From the NCBI GenBank assembly GCA_025506515.1, contig CM046454.1, positions 66,182,445 to 66,246,444 of the forward strand: a stretch of DNA of 64,000 bases, written 5' to 3'. This document shows positions 33,244 to 45,099 of this stretch, in pieces. The position numbers and the translations under genes were made by a program. The notes under the pieces were generated by a model that did not search any database, was not told where the DNA came from, and worked only from the letters and a program-made list of their open reading frames with translations. The stretch comes from Flaveria trinervia (Eukaryota > Streptophyta > Magnoliopsida > Asterales > Asteraceae). Positions within the stretch are counted from its first letter, which is position 1. Every line of letters begins with the position of its first letter.

Positions 33244-35555
33244 GAGGGGAATTTAAGACTAAAGGTGCACAAATTGTCCAAAACATGCACCTATTTAGTC
33301 TCCAAGGTTAGTCACCTTGAATCTCAAGTGACTACCTTGCACAACAGGGTCAATGATCAGCAACTTCAGATTTCATATCTTAAGGAAAAACTAGCAGGGA
33401 GACCTTTAAGAAGAGCTCAACCAGAAATACAAGAACCTGTGGATGTGATTGACCTAACTCCTGGCTCACCTATGCAAGTGGGTGATGCTACCAAAAAGGG
33501 GGAGAAAGTCATTACAGCTATAGAACCTAGGAGTTCTTTAGAGAAAATGGACACTGAGGACTCACCATCTTCACTTGCAATTATGTATTCTCAGCAACCT
33601 CCTCAAGTCCACATTGATGTGGATTATACATACTCCTTCATACAGAGCCTGTTTGAGGATGTGATACCAAGAGTTATGTCATCTCCACCATCTTCCAATC
33701 ACATCATTGGGTGGACGTATGACAGCAACAGGAGAGCCCTAATCATCATAAAAGTTCAGGGACAGCAAGAGATCTTCAATTTTCAGAACCTAACTATTAT
33801 GACAGTCTGAATTTAATCAACATGCAACTTGTCAATCCAAGCCAATCAAGACAAGCTGACAAGTTGGCACAAAGAATCCAAGACAGGATCACTGTAGAGT
33901 TTAGCCTATGAAGAAAACTGTGGGAATCAGGCAATGTCATCGGTCAACGGGATGTTGAGGCAGACCCTAAGATTAGCTTCATAGGGGAAACCTTGACTGA
34001 AGGCCCAATGACAGAACCTAAGAGCCTATTCTTATCACCAACAACTACTGCAGAGATCAATCACCTTTTTGAGACACCTGCTAGTGAAGGTGCTTCTCAA
34101 CCTCTCTCTAGCCAGAGCTCAGAAGCTGCATCAAGCAATGAAGGCCAAAGCTCTCTTCACCCTGAGTCACAAAGGTCTGTGAGTGACAAAGGGAAAAGAA
34201 AGATGACATCTGAGGAGATTGAGGAGGAAAAGAGAGAGAGGAAAAGGAAGCTGAGGGGAGAAAGTTCCTCTTATGAGTCTGCAAGACTCATGGAGTCTGC
34301 TATCAGGGCTACCCCCAGACCAAATACTCAGAATGATAAGTTAAAGGCAGTCAGGATAAACTATCTACAGACAAGGAACTATGACATAGACAATGTCATC
34401 TCTCTCCCCTTAGAAGAGTTAAATGAACTAGTTGACCTGGAAAGGTCAAGGGAGAAGAAGGAGGCTAAAGATGTAGAGTTGTTAGTACAAATCAAAGAAG
34501 AGAGAAAAAAGAAAATATTGTACAAGCATGTGCCTACCCTCTTTCCAGTTCAAGAAAGTCCTGCACAAGAGGATGTGGTTCAACAAGAACCTCAGGTAGA
34601 TAAAGAAGAAGAAAGTATCAAGATGATCAACTACCTGAGTGCCACAGGCCTCTACCAATCAGAAGCACTTCTTCCCCTATCTCATGACTATGTTGAGTTT
34701 GAGTATCTCAAACAACTTGAACTTGAGATAGTCAAAGAAAGAAAGACAACCAAAAGAAAGCTGAGGGAAGAAGTTGCTAAGTCAAGAGCCATCATCCACA
34801 AAAGCATGAAGAAATCTGCTGATAGGTAGAGGATGATAAGCTTGTTGAAGCTGTATGGATTTTCTGAAAGGAGACTTGGCCCCATGTCTCTATCCATTAT
34901 GGATGAGCATATCAGGGTGATCAAGCAGAAGATCAAGAGTGGAGAGCTGGTTGACTTACATTCCCCTCCAAGTCAAGCCCCACTTGAAGTGGAGGTTAAG
35001 GTTGAACAACCAGAGACATCACAACCTAGACCTCCTGCTGAATCTCAGCAAACTTCATCTTCCGATTTACAGCAGGGTCAGACTCACCCTCAATCTGAAT
35101 CTATGAGAGTTGAAGACCCAACTCAGAAAGACAATGAAGATCAATTAGGTACTGCAGGCCAGTCTTCTCAATTAAAAGTTGTAAAGAGAAAGAAAAGGAT
35201 GGCTTCTAAACCAAAGCCAAAGAAGAAGAAGAAAACTGCATCTTTTTCTAAACCTCAGGATGAGTCAAAACATCCTGAGGATGTGTAGCCAGAGGATGCT
35301 CCATCATCTCCCATTCAAATAGGTCCTCTTGCATCAGAAAGACCCATCCTGTCCTAGACATACACTACAAATCTAGAAAGGTGGCATGTCATCAGAGATC
35401 ATGGTATTGGGAATGTCTACATTTGGCAAGACATGTTTCAGTTGCCTCTGCATGATCTCTTTGACATGAGAAGACATTTTGACAGTCTAAAGGATCCTGA
35501 TCATCTCATGAAGAAAGGGTTGGTTATCATCCTGATGAGGACTGTTGATATCTGA
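33244..35555 (+). pseudogene. Third ORF (ORF3) of element C, part after the solo LTR
   Basis: The frame resumes as EGNLRLKVHKLSKTC. It has a coiled-coil stretch (LESQVTTLHNRVNDQQLQI), then after a frameshift near 33,810-33,990 a 278-codon stretch with a basic patch (KRERKRKLRGE), NYLQTRNYDIDNVISLP and long E/K/L-rich helices. A TAG at 34,827-34,829 is followed by the same frame to 35,288, including a strongly basic tail (KRKKRMASKPKPKKKKK). The last recognisable codons end at a TGA at 35,553-35,555. Basic clusters and coiled coils suggest a nuclear or nucleic-acid-associated protein rather than an envelope glycoprotein; that is inference. The intact protein would exceed 1,200 residues. Confidence 0.72.
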
Positions 35556-35582
35556 AGTCTTCAAAAGTTTTGGTAGCATCAG

Positions 35583-35595
35583 CCTAGGGGGAGTT
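35583..35595 (+). other. Polypurine tract of element C
   Basis: CCTAGGGGGAGTT adjoins the 3' LTR start at 35,596. Confidence 0.85.
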
Positions 35596-36384
35596 TGTAG
35601 AGAATATGCATAGAGGCTGAAGCAACCAAAGACTTATGGCATGCATGCTGCACAAGTACTGAAGAAGAATTCTTCGGAAGTTTCACTCATGCAACATAAA
35701 TATTCTAAGTGTGAAATCTTCCGAAGCCAAGACCAATATCTTTCGAAGCCAAAGATGAAGTCTTTCGAAGCTTCAGAGACAAAGTCTTTCGAAGCCTCAA
35801 CTCTTGAAGACAGATTTCTTCTGAAGACTTTTACTAACATGCTTTATCTGATTTACTATTCCATAAAGCTGGACACCCTTTCGCTGCATCTTTGTAAAGT
35901 CACCAACTTACATGAGTTGGTGAAAAGGTCCATGCTTTTGGTAACTGTACATTGAGGTCTTAAGTCTGTAACTTTCTACTTCATGTACTTTATCCTTTTT
36001 TGTAATAGATAAGGATGTTAGCTATGGCATGTCATAGTCACAAAGTCAAAAAGGCAATCTGCCTTTATGACTCTACAATTGATTTTTTTTTGAGTCTAGT
36101 CAATTGTATCCAGTTGGCTTTTATAGTATGGTCGACTGTAGGATGTAGTATAAGTATCTTATGTTCTTGTAACTTTATGGATATGCTTTGTAACACTTGT
36201 AATAGAACATAGAGAAAGCAATATACTGCATTCTTGAAAACGATATACTTGTGTTATGTCTCTTACATTACTTGTGTTCTTAGTGTCTTTATTGTGGTTA
36301 ATCCAGTTCACCGTTTGTTTGAGTTTAGTTTAATCTCCTCTTTGTGTTGTTGTGTTGTAAGTGAACCCCCTTCACCGATCTGCA
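35596..36384 (+). repeat. 3' LTR of element C
   Basis: 789 bp, TGTAGAGAATATG to CCGATCTGCA, colinear with the 5' LTR. The five CTTCGGAAG/TTTCGAAGC motifs recur at about 35,671-35,795. Confidence 0.94.
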
Positions 36385-36389
36385 TATTC
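36385..36389. repeat. Target site duplication of element C, right copy
   Basis: TATTC, identical to 23,048-23,052. Confidence 0.95.
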
Positions 36390-36508
36390 TTCTATGATTA
36401 AAACAATGTGCTATTTGATATTAGTTTTGCTTAAAGTATATGTGAGAATGTGACTCTTCCTTATACATTTAGAAGTTTTCTTTTATGTTTCTTGCTCTAT
36501 TAGTATAG

Positions 36509-36610
36509 GTAGACGACATCATAATAACGAGCAATGATCAAAATGAAATAAGTCGTGTAAATCAATTCCGAGGATCATATTTTTTATTTAAAGATCTAGG
36601 TACTGAAATC
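36509..36610 (+). pseudogene. Relic of a different copia reverse transcriptase
   Basis: 34 codons read VDDIIITSNDQNEI and end FKDLGTEI. This matches the RT catalytic VDD box followed by the FxxKDLG motif of copia elements of another lineage (VDDIII-type, whereas A, C and E have VDDIIFGS). No LTR or other domain is attached. It is an old fragment. Confidence 0.65.
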
Positions 36611-37615
36611 ATTGTTTAGGAAGTGAAGTGTTTTGTTTTTTGAATAAAGCATACGTCTTTCTCAAATAAAATATTGCATTAAATTATAATTAGAATTTGG
36701 TTATTTAGGGTGTAAACTGATATGTTAATAATTATATGTATTTACGATATATATGTTTTGGCATTTTAAGTTATTGTTTATACAAAACTCATAACTTAGA
36801 CAATTATTTTTCTTTTATTTAAATTTTGTAGGTATCGGATGAAGCTCGGTGATGTTTGTAAAAAAACTCAAGATTTGAAAAAGATTAAAAGGAAATATGC
36901 GTCTGATATGATCATATTGAATCTGAATATGCCCATGTAAGTTGTCAAACTCTAAATAACTTATTTTTGAAGCTGAATGTGATCATATAACTTCAGATAT
37001 GGCCATATTAAGGTAGAAAACAAGTTTATAGCCCCAATACACCTCATTTCCAACATAACATTATTTCTTTTTAAACCATAGATTCCCTTAAACCCTTAGG
37101 GTTTTTTGAGCATTTCTCAAGAGCTTTGGGTATATTTAAAGGCCAAGATTAAATATTTCACACTTTCAAGAAGGAACCAACATCATCCATCCTATTTCCA
37201 TTTAAAATTGGTTTGAATTCCTCTAGATCTACTATGAGTTCTTTCTTGTTCTTGAGTTTGGGTGTGTTTTTTAGTAAGCCTTATGGGTGAAACTCTTATT
37301 ATCACTTAGATTAGATGAAACTTAGCATGATTTGACAACATCTACATGATTCTTGGTGTTGTTTACGTTAATGTCATGATGAAACTTGATTATTCTTAAT
37401 TGAAATTTTATATTTGTTCTAGTTTGATGAAATGCTCAACCTTATGGGTGTTGTAAGCATGTTATGTTGGAAAACCTTATGTTCTTACAAGATGTATGCA
37501 TGTGATTGCATCTTGGGGTGTAATTTTGTTATATTTGACTAGAAATGATGAATGAAGGTTGGGGGTTTAGTAAAATTGGGCAAATACGCATCCTGGTGCT
37601 TATGCTTGAGAAAGT
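36611..37615 (+). other. Unassigned sequence, possible old LTR split by element D
   Basis: At 36,895-37,020 there are four copies of an ATATGATCATATT/ATATGGCCATATT-like near-palindrome, then a promoter-like stretch (GTATATTTAAAGG at about 37,129) and a leader-like CACACTTTCAAGAAGGAACC. This resembles a degenerate LTR with its own motif array. It continues beyond D at 44,744. Without LTR ends I leave it unassigned. Confidence 0.35.
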
Positions 37616-37620
37616 CATTG
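37616..37620. repeat. Target site duplication of element D, left copy
   Basis: CATTG before TGTAACACCCGG, repeated at 44,739-44,743. Confidence 0.95.
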
Positions 37621-39448
37621 TGTAACACCCGGTTATTCTTTAAAAAAAAGATAAGAAATGAAGAATAAAAGTGTGAAATGAAATTTAACCCAAGTTGAGG
37701 GGTTAAAAATGTAAAAAGGGACAAAAGTACAAAAAGTTGGTGTAAAGGTGGGCATGGCCGCCCACCCTCTTTTCACATCACCTTTTCATTTCGGTTCTAG
37801 AGAGAGAGAGAGTAGAAAGCTTACGGGTTTGAAGATGATGAAGAAGAAGAGGCTAGATTCAAGGTAAGGATTCAAAGTTTCTAAGTGTTCATGACGGGTT
37901 TTGTCTCGGTTATCTGCATATGTGTTTGTGTGTGGGTTTGTGTGTGTGTCCGTGTGTGTGTTTGGTGGGTTTCCAGGTGTTAGAGCTCATTCGCATACAA
38001 GTTAGAAGGAAGATACACCCAAAGTTGCACCAGGTGAGTTTCTAGACCCCGGTTTTACTTGTTTTAAACTCTCTTTGGGGCTGAAAATGTATTTAAACGA
38101 TTTTACAATGTTTATGTATATATACCTGTATGTATTATGCATGTTTGATGATGATTATTAGATGCTTATAGGTTGATCATGGTTAGAATAGCCCTGGTAA
38201 GCTTAGAACAAATAGGCTTGATGTTTGGGTTCGAAAATATCCTAGAGACATGTTGAGCAGAAGGTTCATGCGCCTAAATAAGGCTCATGCGCCTAAGTGT
38301 CCATGCGTCTGAATAGCCCATGCGCCTAAGTGTCCATGCGTCTGAATATCCCATGCATCTGAATAGCCCATGGCCTAAGTGTCCATGCGTCTGAATAGCC
38401 CATGCGCCTGAATAGTTCATGCGCCTAAGTGTTAAAAAGGTTAAGTGTTGGCTTATGCGCCTGCATAGTGATGAAACGCCCAAACAGGGCTCATGTGCCC
38501 AAATAGTATCTGCGCTATTAAGGTTTTGATCAAGGTTTGACTAGGGTTTATTAATGCTTAGTTTCATGCATGATTATGATTGTTCCATATTATTATTATT
38601 ACTATTAGTGTATGTCTTTGCGCGGTGTGTTTATTATCGTAACGTAAAGTATTACTAATAATAAAGCGAAAGAGCAATAAAGAGGAGAAGTGAAACTTAA
38701 ATAAAATGTTAGCAAGTCTTGCAAGAACATAGGAGGTGCACGACCATGTTGTCATTAGCTCAACTGTGATGCGAGTTAGCTACCTTATTATGCACACGGG
38801 GCCAGTCAATTGAGATTGGCAGACCTTTGCAGCGTACCCTAGGTGACTGGGCCAGCCTTGTATACAGTAATCAGAGCCCATTGAGGGAATAGAGGGCCCA
38901 GCACCAGTTTCCCCCGTGCATATAGTTTAGGGTATTGCTCATTGGTCCACATAGACAATGAAAGATAAAGATAAAAGAGTACATAATAAACAAGGCATAC
39001 AGTAAAGAGAAGAAGCATTATCTGATTGTATAGTTAATGCGTGCTCACATATAAAGAGATGAAATTTTCATAAAAAGAGTATTTTCATATATATACCTGA
39101 TGGAAAACATTTTATTACTTTTAAAATTAGAACTCACTCAGCAACGCTGACTTTATACATTTTCAGTTGGCTAGTAAATATTGCTGAGGATGGCACGAGG
39201 GTGAAGCTACTCGGCAGGAAAAGACTAACATCCATTCATACTCGTTATTGATGTTGTTTTGTAATGCAATTAAACAATTCTTTTGTATTCGGTTAAATAA
39301 TAGTGTATTGCTCAACAGCAGTGTTTTTAGTGAAATGAATGGCTTTTGTTAAAATAATTCCGCTGCTTAAGCTTGTAAATTTATAATGTTGAATGTATTT
39401 AATGTTGTGAATGACCAACTATGAGGTCTCCGGGAACGGGGCCTTACA
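37621..39448 (+). repeat. 5' LTR of element D
   Basis: TGTAACACCCGG to GGGGCCTTACA. The stretch 38,265-38,510 is a degenerate array with a period near 33 bp, built of CATGCGCCTAAGTG and CATGCGTCTGAATA units. AGAGAGAG and TG-rich microsatellites lie near 37,800 and 37,925. Confidence 0.93.
38265..38510. repeat. GCGCATG/CATGCGCC motif array in the 5' LTR of D
   Basis: About a dozen copies of CATGCGCC or CATGCGTC, mostly alternating CCTAAGTG and TCTGAATAG tails. It is shorter than the matching array in the 3' LTR (43,375-43,755). Confidence 0.8.
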
Positions 39449-39450
39449 AG

Positions 39451-39464
39451 TTGGTATCAGAGCC
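39451..39464 (+). other. Primer-binding site of element D
   Basis: TTGGTATCAGAGCC, two bases after the 5' LTR, matches initiator tRNA-Met. Confidence 0.92.
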
Positions 39465-39806
39465 AAAGTTTAAGAGAATTGGGTTAAATAATTTTTAAAA
39501 AAACAACCTAAACTTAAACTGAAAATGGGACAATTGGAGGGATGTCAGCCTGATTAGCTACGTGCCATCAGGTATGTCTTTTCTTAATGTTAACCGGTAT
39601 TATGTGCGCATGCTATGTGATTTATGTGCCTTTAGTAGATTTAGATACTGATTAAGTTAGGATAGGAAATGCTTGGGCTATGAAGAGTAAAGTAAGTGGC
39701 TAATCACAACTGGCCACTGTGATTAGGGACTTACTATACTTGACATAAACTGAGCTACTTCTTTGAATGACCGCGTTAGTGTTTGAATCTTATAGCGTGT
39801 TAGAGG

Positions 39807-40735
39807 ATGGCCGGTGGTAGATCTTCGAAGGTTTCATCAGGTGAAGGTTGTGGTGGATGTAGTGCTAGACCGCGTGTCACAAGAAGCATGGTGGACGTGG
39901 TGATGATGGTGCTAGTCTGAGGACCACATTGAAAGAGGCTGTTGTCGAGGGAGTTCAACAGGTCATGTAGACGATTCTGCCGTTTATGGTGACTGAGGTA
40001 ATGAGGGCGGTGAAGGAGACGCCCGTGATTGAAGTGAACAAGAAGGGTAGCAATGACAATAACTGCAACGGAAAGCGGGTTAAGCGTAGGGGTTACACTC
40101 CATACAAAAAGGTTGCCAGGACGGATGACCAGCGTGTAGCTTCGTCTGGTGCGGAGACGAGGAAGTGTGATAAGTGTGCTAAAGGGCATACTTGTAAGTG
40201 TAGGTGGGGATCAAACCTCTGCTTCCAATGTGGAAGGGAGGGCCACAGGACAAGAGATTGTCAAATGGCAAAATGCTATGACTGTGGCGAGACTGGACAT
40301 ATGAGCAGAGATTGCAAGAAGTCGAGGGCGGAGAGCTCTGGAGCGAAGAAGAAGCCGGAGGAAGGAGGGCAGAGGGCAAGTGCTAGAGCTTACACCATGA
40401 CCCGGGAGGAAGCCAGAGCTAATCCTAATGTCGTGTTAGGTATGTTTCTAGTAAACCAAACTTGTGCCTCTGTATTGTTTGATTCTGGTGCTAGTAGGAG
40501 TTTTTTTTCCACTACTTTCTGTGCTAAGTTGCCTATTAGTAGTAGAAATGTCAGTGAACCATTCGATGTAGAAACCATTATTGGTAAGTCCACTAGAATT
40601 ACTGATATGATATAGGACTGTGCTATAGAACTAGAAGGTCATAGGTTTGTTGCTAGGTTACACATGATGCCCCTAGATGGATTTGATGTAGTACTAGGAT
40701 GGACCGGTTAGCAACCTATGAAGCAAACATCGTAT
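39807..40735 (+). pseudogene. gag-protease remnant of element D, capsid deleted
   Basis: The start ATG at 39,807 gives MAGGRSSKVS, matching MAGQKSSKAL in element F. A stop and shifts follow. The frame 39,986-40,615 goes directly from the N-terminal segment (VTEVMRAVKE) to basic linker and two perfect zinc knuckles, CFQCGREGHRTRDC and CYDCGETGHMSRDC (about 40,220-40,315); the capsid domain present in F is absent. Protease follows without interruption (VLGMFLVNQTCASVLFDSGAS, DSG at 40,481-40,489), with a TAG at 40,613-40,615 and an IVLGW-like end. The junction GGTATGTT (40,439-40,446) is the uninterrupted equivalent of the intron site in B. Confidence 0.85.
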
Positions 40736-40789
40736 GTCGCAAGAAGATGATTCGATTAGTTGACCCGAAAGGATGTAAAGTTCATATGG

Positions 40790-41305
40790 GTTCAAGCTCA
40801 AGAGAAGGCATTCGATGAACTGAAGGCGAGATTGACTCAAGCCCTTGTCTTGTCATTACTCGACGGAAGTGAAGATCTGGTGGTTTATTCGGATGCTTCA
40901 TACTCAGGGTTAGGGTGCGTGTGAATGCAGAGAGGGAAGGTTATAGCCTATGCATCCCGACAGTTGAAGGTTCATGAGGTCAATTATCCTACTCATGATG
41001 TGGAGCTGGCAGCCGTGGTCTTTGCATTAAAGATTTAGAGGCACTATCTCTACGGGACGAAGTGCACCATATTCACGGACCACAAAAGCTTGAAGTACTT
41101 CTTTGAGCAGAAGGACCTGAACATGAGGCAGAGAAGGTGGTTGGAGCTCATAAAATATTATGATTGCGAGATCCACTACCATCCGGGAAAGGCTAACGTG
41201 GTGGTTGATGCCCTTAGCCGAAAAGAGAGGCCTGAGCCGATTCGGATGAAAGCATATCAGCTGATCATGACCTCTGACGTGATGAAGCAAGTCAAAGAGT
41301 TTTAA
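40790..41305 (+). pseudogene. RNase H of element D (RT deleted upstream)
   Basis: The sequence passes from the protease end (about 40,735) to QAQEKAFDELKARL within about 50 bases, so the RT domain is missing. RNase H is readable: VVYSDASYSGLGCV, a stop, MQRGKVIAYASRQLKVHEVNY, a TAG at the usual Trp of KIWRHYLYG, FTDHKSLKYFF and HYHPGKANVVVDALSR. It ends at a TAA at 41,303-41,305. Confidence 0.88.
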
Positions 41306-42681
41306 GATGAGGCATCGAAAGAAGATCATCTTAACTCGGAAAGAATGAGAGGTCTGGTTGGGGAATTGGGTGAAAACACACTTGGTGATAAAACCCGATT
41401 TGGACGGGTGTGGATTCCTCGTTTTGGGGATCTACGAGTGAAAATTATGGATGAAGCTCACAAGACTCAATACTCCATTCATCCTGGTGCCATGAAAATG
41501 TATCAAGATATGAAGAAAGAGTATTGGTGGCCGGGTATGAAGCACGATGTGGTGGAGTTTATGAGTAAGTGTCTTACTTGCTTGCAAGTGAAGGCCGAGC
41601 ATCAAAAGCCGTATGGGAAGATCCAACCTTTGGATATACCAGAATGGAAGTGCGAGCACATCACCATGGATTTCATTACGAAGTTTTCGATACTCCGAAA
41701 GGGTACGATGCCATATGGGTGATTGTTGACCGTCTGACGAAGAGTGCTCACTTCCTACCGATCCGCGAAACATATTCATCTGAGAGGTTGGCGGATCTAT
41801 TCATCAAGGAATTGTAACTCGTCATGGTGTGCCGGTGTCTATTGTGTCTGATCGTGACACCCGGTTTACATCTAAATTTTGGAAGAAATTCCACGATGCC
41901 ATGGGAACGAGGTTACATATTAGCACGGCTTATCATCCCCAAACTGATGGTCAGTTAGAAAGGACCATTCAGACACTGGAAGACATGCTTCGGGCATGTG
42001 TGATGGATTTTGGGGGGAAGTTGGGATGACCACTTACCGTTAGCTGAATTCTCATACAACAACAGCTATCATGCCAGCATTGGTATGCCATCATATGAGA
42101 TGCTATACGGTAGGAGATGCAGAACACCCGTTTGTTGGGGTGATATTGGTCAGAAGGAATTGGGGAGCGTCGAGGTAATCGAGGCTATGACTGAGAACCT
42201 TGATAAGATTAAAGCCTTCATGAAGACTGCCAAAGATAGACAGAAGTCGTATGCTGATAAACGACGCAAACCGATTGAGTTCCAGGTAGGTGACCGGGTT
42301 ATGTTGAAGGTCTCACCTTGGAAGGGTACTATCCAAATCAGGAAGCGGGGCAAGTTGAGCCCAAGGTATATAGGCCCTTTCCGAATCATTGCTCGAGTAG
42401 GAGAGGTGGCCTATAGATTGGAGTTACCAGATGAGTTAAGTGGGATTCACCCGACATTCCATGTATCTCATCTGAGAAAGTGCTTAGCTGATGAAGACAT
42501 GATTGTTCCATTGGAGGATATCGAAGTAGATGAAAGGCTTAATTATGTGGAGCGACCAGTGGCAATCATCGATAGAAAAGAGAAAAGGCTAAGAAATAAA
42601 GTGGTTCCTCTTGTGTGTGTACAGTGGAAACACAGGAAGGGATCCGAATCTACATGGGAGACTGAGGAGGAGATGAGGTAG
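41306..42681 (+). pseudogene. Integrase and chromodomain-like tail of element D
   Basis: The zinc region has H-PGAMKMYQDMKKEYWWPGM and CLTCLQVKAEHQKP (to about 41,620). The DDE core reads ITMDFITK, IVSDRDTRFTSKFW and HPQTDGQLERTIQTLED across two frameshifts (near 41,690 and 41,815). From 42,010 one frame is open for 223 codons: PLAEFSYNNSYH, the GKLSPRYIGPFRI motif, HPTFHVSHLRKCLAD, and a chromodomain-like end (PVAIIDRKEKRLRNK...VPLVCVQWKHRKGSE). It stops with TAG at 42,679-42,681, 65 bases before the 3' LTR. Confidence 0.92.
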
Positions 42682-42732
42682 CATTACCCTCGTCTGTTTG
42701 AGGAATAACAGGTTTCACGGACGAAACCTATA

Positions 42733-42746
42733 TAAGGGGGTGGACT
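42733..42746 (+). other. Polypurine tract of element D
   Basis: TAAGGGGGTGGACT directly precedes the 3' LTR. Confidence 0.85.
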
Positions 42747-44738
42747 TGTAACACCTGGTTATTCTTTTAAAAGAAAGATAAGAAATGAAGAATAAAAGTA
42801 GGAAATGCAATTTAACCTAAGTTGAGGGGTTAAAAATGTAAAAAGGGACAAAAGTACAAAAAGTTGGTGTAAAGGTGGGCATGGCCGCCCACCCTCTTTT
42901 CACATCACCTTTTCATTTCGATTCTCAAGAGAGAGAGCCGAAAGCTTACGGGTTTGAAGAAGAAGAAGAAGAGGCTGGATTCAAGGTAAGGATTCGAAGT
43001 TTCTAAGTGTTCATGACGGGTTTGGTCTTGGCTATATGCTTATGTGTTTGTGTGTGTGTTCGTGTGTGTGTTTGGTGGGTTTCCAGGTGTTAGAGCTCAT
43101 TTGCATATGGGTTAGAAGGAAGATACACCCAAAGTTGCACCAGGTGAGTTTCTAGACCCTGGTTTTACTTGTTTTAAACTCTCTTTGGGGCTGAAAATAT
43201 ATATAAACGATTTTACAATGTTTATGTATGTAAACCCGTATGTATTATGCATGTTTGCTGATGATTCTTAGATGCTTATAGGTTGTTCATAGTTAGAATA
43301 GCCCTGGGTAAGCTTAGAACAAATAGGCTTGATGTTTGGTTTGAAAATACCGTAGAGACATGTTGAGTAGAAGGTTCATGCGCCTAAATAAGGCTCATGC
43401 GCCTGGAAATGCCTTAGAAATATTTAAGTGTAACTCATGCGCCTGAACAGTGGTTCATGCCCCTAGAATTTGTAATCAGACGACTAAGTGTATGGCCATA
43501 CGCCCCAATAGTGTCCATGCGTCCGAATAGCCTATGCGCCTAAGTGTCCATGCGTCTGAATAGCCCATGCGCCTAAGTGTCCATGCGTCTGAAGAGCCCA
43601 TGCGCCTAAGTGTCCATGCGTCTGAATAACCCATGCGCCTGAATAGTTCATGCGCCTAAGTGTTAAAACGGTTAAGTGTTGGCTGATGCGCCTGCATAGT
43701 GATGAAACGCCCAAACAGGGCTCATGCGCCCAAATAGTATTGGTGCGCCTAAACACTTAGAATTTATTACAAAATTTTTTGGGAGTCTCTGATATTAAGG
43801 TTTTGATCGAGGTTTGACTAGGGCTTATTAATGCTTAGTTTCATGCATGATTATGATTGTTTTATGATTGTTCCATATTATTATTATTACTATTAGTGTA
43901 TGCCTTTACTTGGTGTGTTTATTATCGTAACGTAAAGTGTTACTAATAATAAAGCGAAAGAGCAATAAAGAAGAGAAGTGAAACTTAAATAAATGTTAAC
44001 AAGTCTTGCAAGCACATAGGAGGTGCACGACCATGTTGTCGTTAGCTCAACTGTGATGCGGGTTAGCTACCCTATTATGCACACGGGGCCAGTCAATTGA
44101 GATTGGCGGACCTTTGCCGCGTACCCTAGGTGACTGGGCCAGCCTTGTATACAGTAATCAGAGCCCACTGAGGGAATAGAGGGCGCAGCACCAGTTTCCC
44201 CCGCGCACATAGTTTAGGGTATTGCTCATTGGTCCATATAGACAATGAAAGATAAAGATAAAAGAGTACAGAATAAACAAGGCATACAGTAAAGAGAAGA
44301 AGCATTATCTGATTGTATAGTTAATGTGTGCTCACGTATAAAGAGATGAAATTTTCATGAAAAGAGTATTTTCATATATATACACCTTACGGAAAGCATT
44401 TTATTACTTTTAAAACTAGAACTCACTCAGCAACGCTGACTTTTATACATTTTCAGTTGGCTAGTAAACATTGCTGAGGATGGCACGAGGGTGAAGCTAC
44501 TCGGCAGGGAAAGAATGACATCCATTCATACTCGTTATTGCTGTTGTTTTGTAATGCAATTAAACAATTCTTTTATATTCGGTTAAACAATAGTGTATTG
44601 CTCAACAACAGTGTTCTTAATGAAATGAATGGCTTTTGTTAAAATAATTCCGCTGCTTAAGCTTGTAAATTTATAATGTTTAATGTATTTAATGCTGTGA
44701 ATGACTAACTTTGAGGTCTCTGGGAATAGGGCCTTACA
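42747..44738 (+). repeat. 3' LTR of element D
   Basis: TGTAACACCTGG to AGGGCCTTACA, 164 bp longer than the 5' LTR. The extra length lies mostly in the CATGCGCC array (about 43,375-43,755). Confidence 0.93.
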
Positions 44739-44743
44739 CATTG
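44739..44743. repeat. Target site duplication of element D, right copy
   Basis: CATTG, identical to 37,616-37,620. Confidence 0.95.
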
Positions 44744-45099
44744 TGTATGTCATGAATCACTCTTGTTATTGGTTATGAAATGATTTTTTAATCGTAGTTT
44801 GATGTTCTTGAGTTGAAGGGTAGTTATAGTTTTTTTCTATTTTATGCAAGTGGAGGTGGTTATCATGTGTTTATCATGTTAACTTTTCAAAAATTTGTGG
44901 AACTTGGTAACCATAACGGGAGTCTAATTCATCTTTAACCTTCACATAATTCTATCATTAGTTCCTCCTAGTATAACTTTAGGTGGTTATTCTGTGTTTA
45001 TTATTCTAGATTTCTGAATAGTTACATGTCTAAATATCCTTGATGGGTGTTTAGGCTACTTTCATATATTATACTCACCTCGAGTTTATGCTAGTTGTT
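44744..45099. other. Continuation of the sequence interrupted by D
   Basis: AT-rich, with the same TTGATG/CTTATGG-type wording as 37,300-37,600. No gene or element end recognised. It must contain the boundary to element E, which I could not place. Confidence 0.4.

Larger units (their letters stand above)
23053..36384 (+). mobile_element. Element C: complete Sirevirus-like Ty1/copia retrotransposon with third ORF
   Basis: Two LTRs of exactly 789 bp, a PBS, gag, copia-order pol, a spacer, a long third ORF, a polypurine tract and the duplication TATTC. The full span is 13,332 bp, of which 2,555 bp is the nested solo LTR plus its second target copy, leaving about 10.8 kb, long for copia and typical of Sireviruses. 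By eye the LTRs differ at roughly 35 positions (about 4-5%), so this is a moderately old insertion. It is coding-dead through many stops. Confidence 0.95.
37621..44738 (+). mobile_element. Element D: Ty3/gypsy chromovirus with internal deletions
   Basis: LTRs of 1,828 and 1,992 bp, initiator-Met PBS, gag-PR remnant, RNase H, integrase and chromodomain-like tail, polypurine tract, and the exact duplication CATTG. The capsid part of gag and almost all RT are missing, so internal coding is about 3.3 kb instead of the usual 4.5 kb or more. The LTR end GGAACGGGGCCTTACA matches elements F and G, so D, F and G belong to one superfamily distinct from B. Confidence 0.94.

Noticed and set aside
29174..35555. 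Retroviral-type envelope gene in element C
   Set aside because: The position matches what is called env-like in Sireviruses, but no signal peptide, membrane span or cleavage site is seen, and the tail is strongly basic.
38265..38510. CRISPR-like repeat array
   Set aside because: Units are degenerate, spacers are not unique, and the array lies inside a plant LTR present in both LTR copies.
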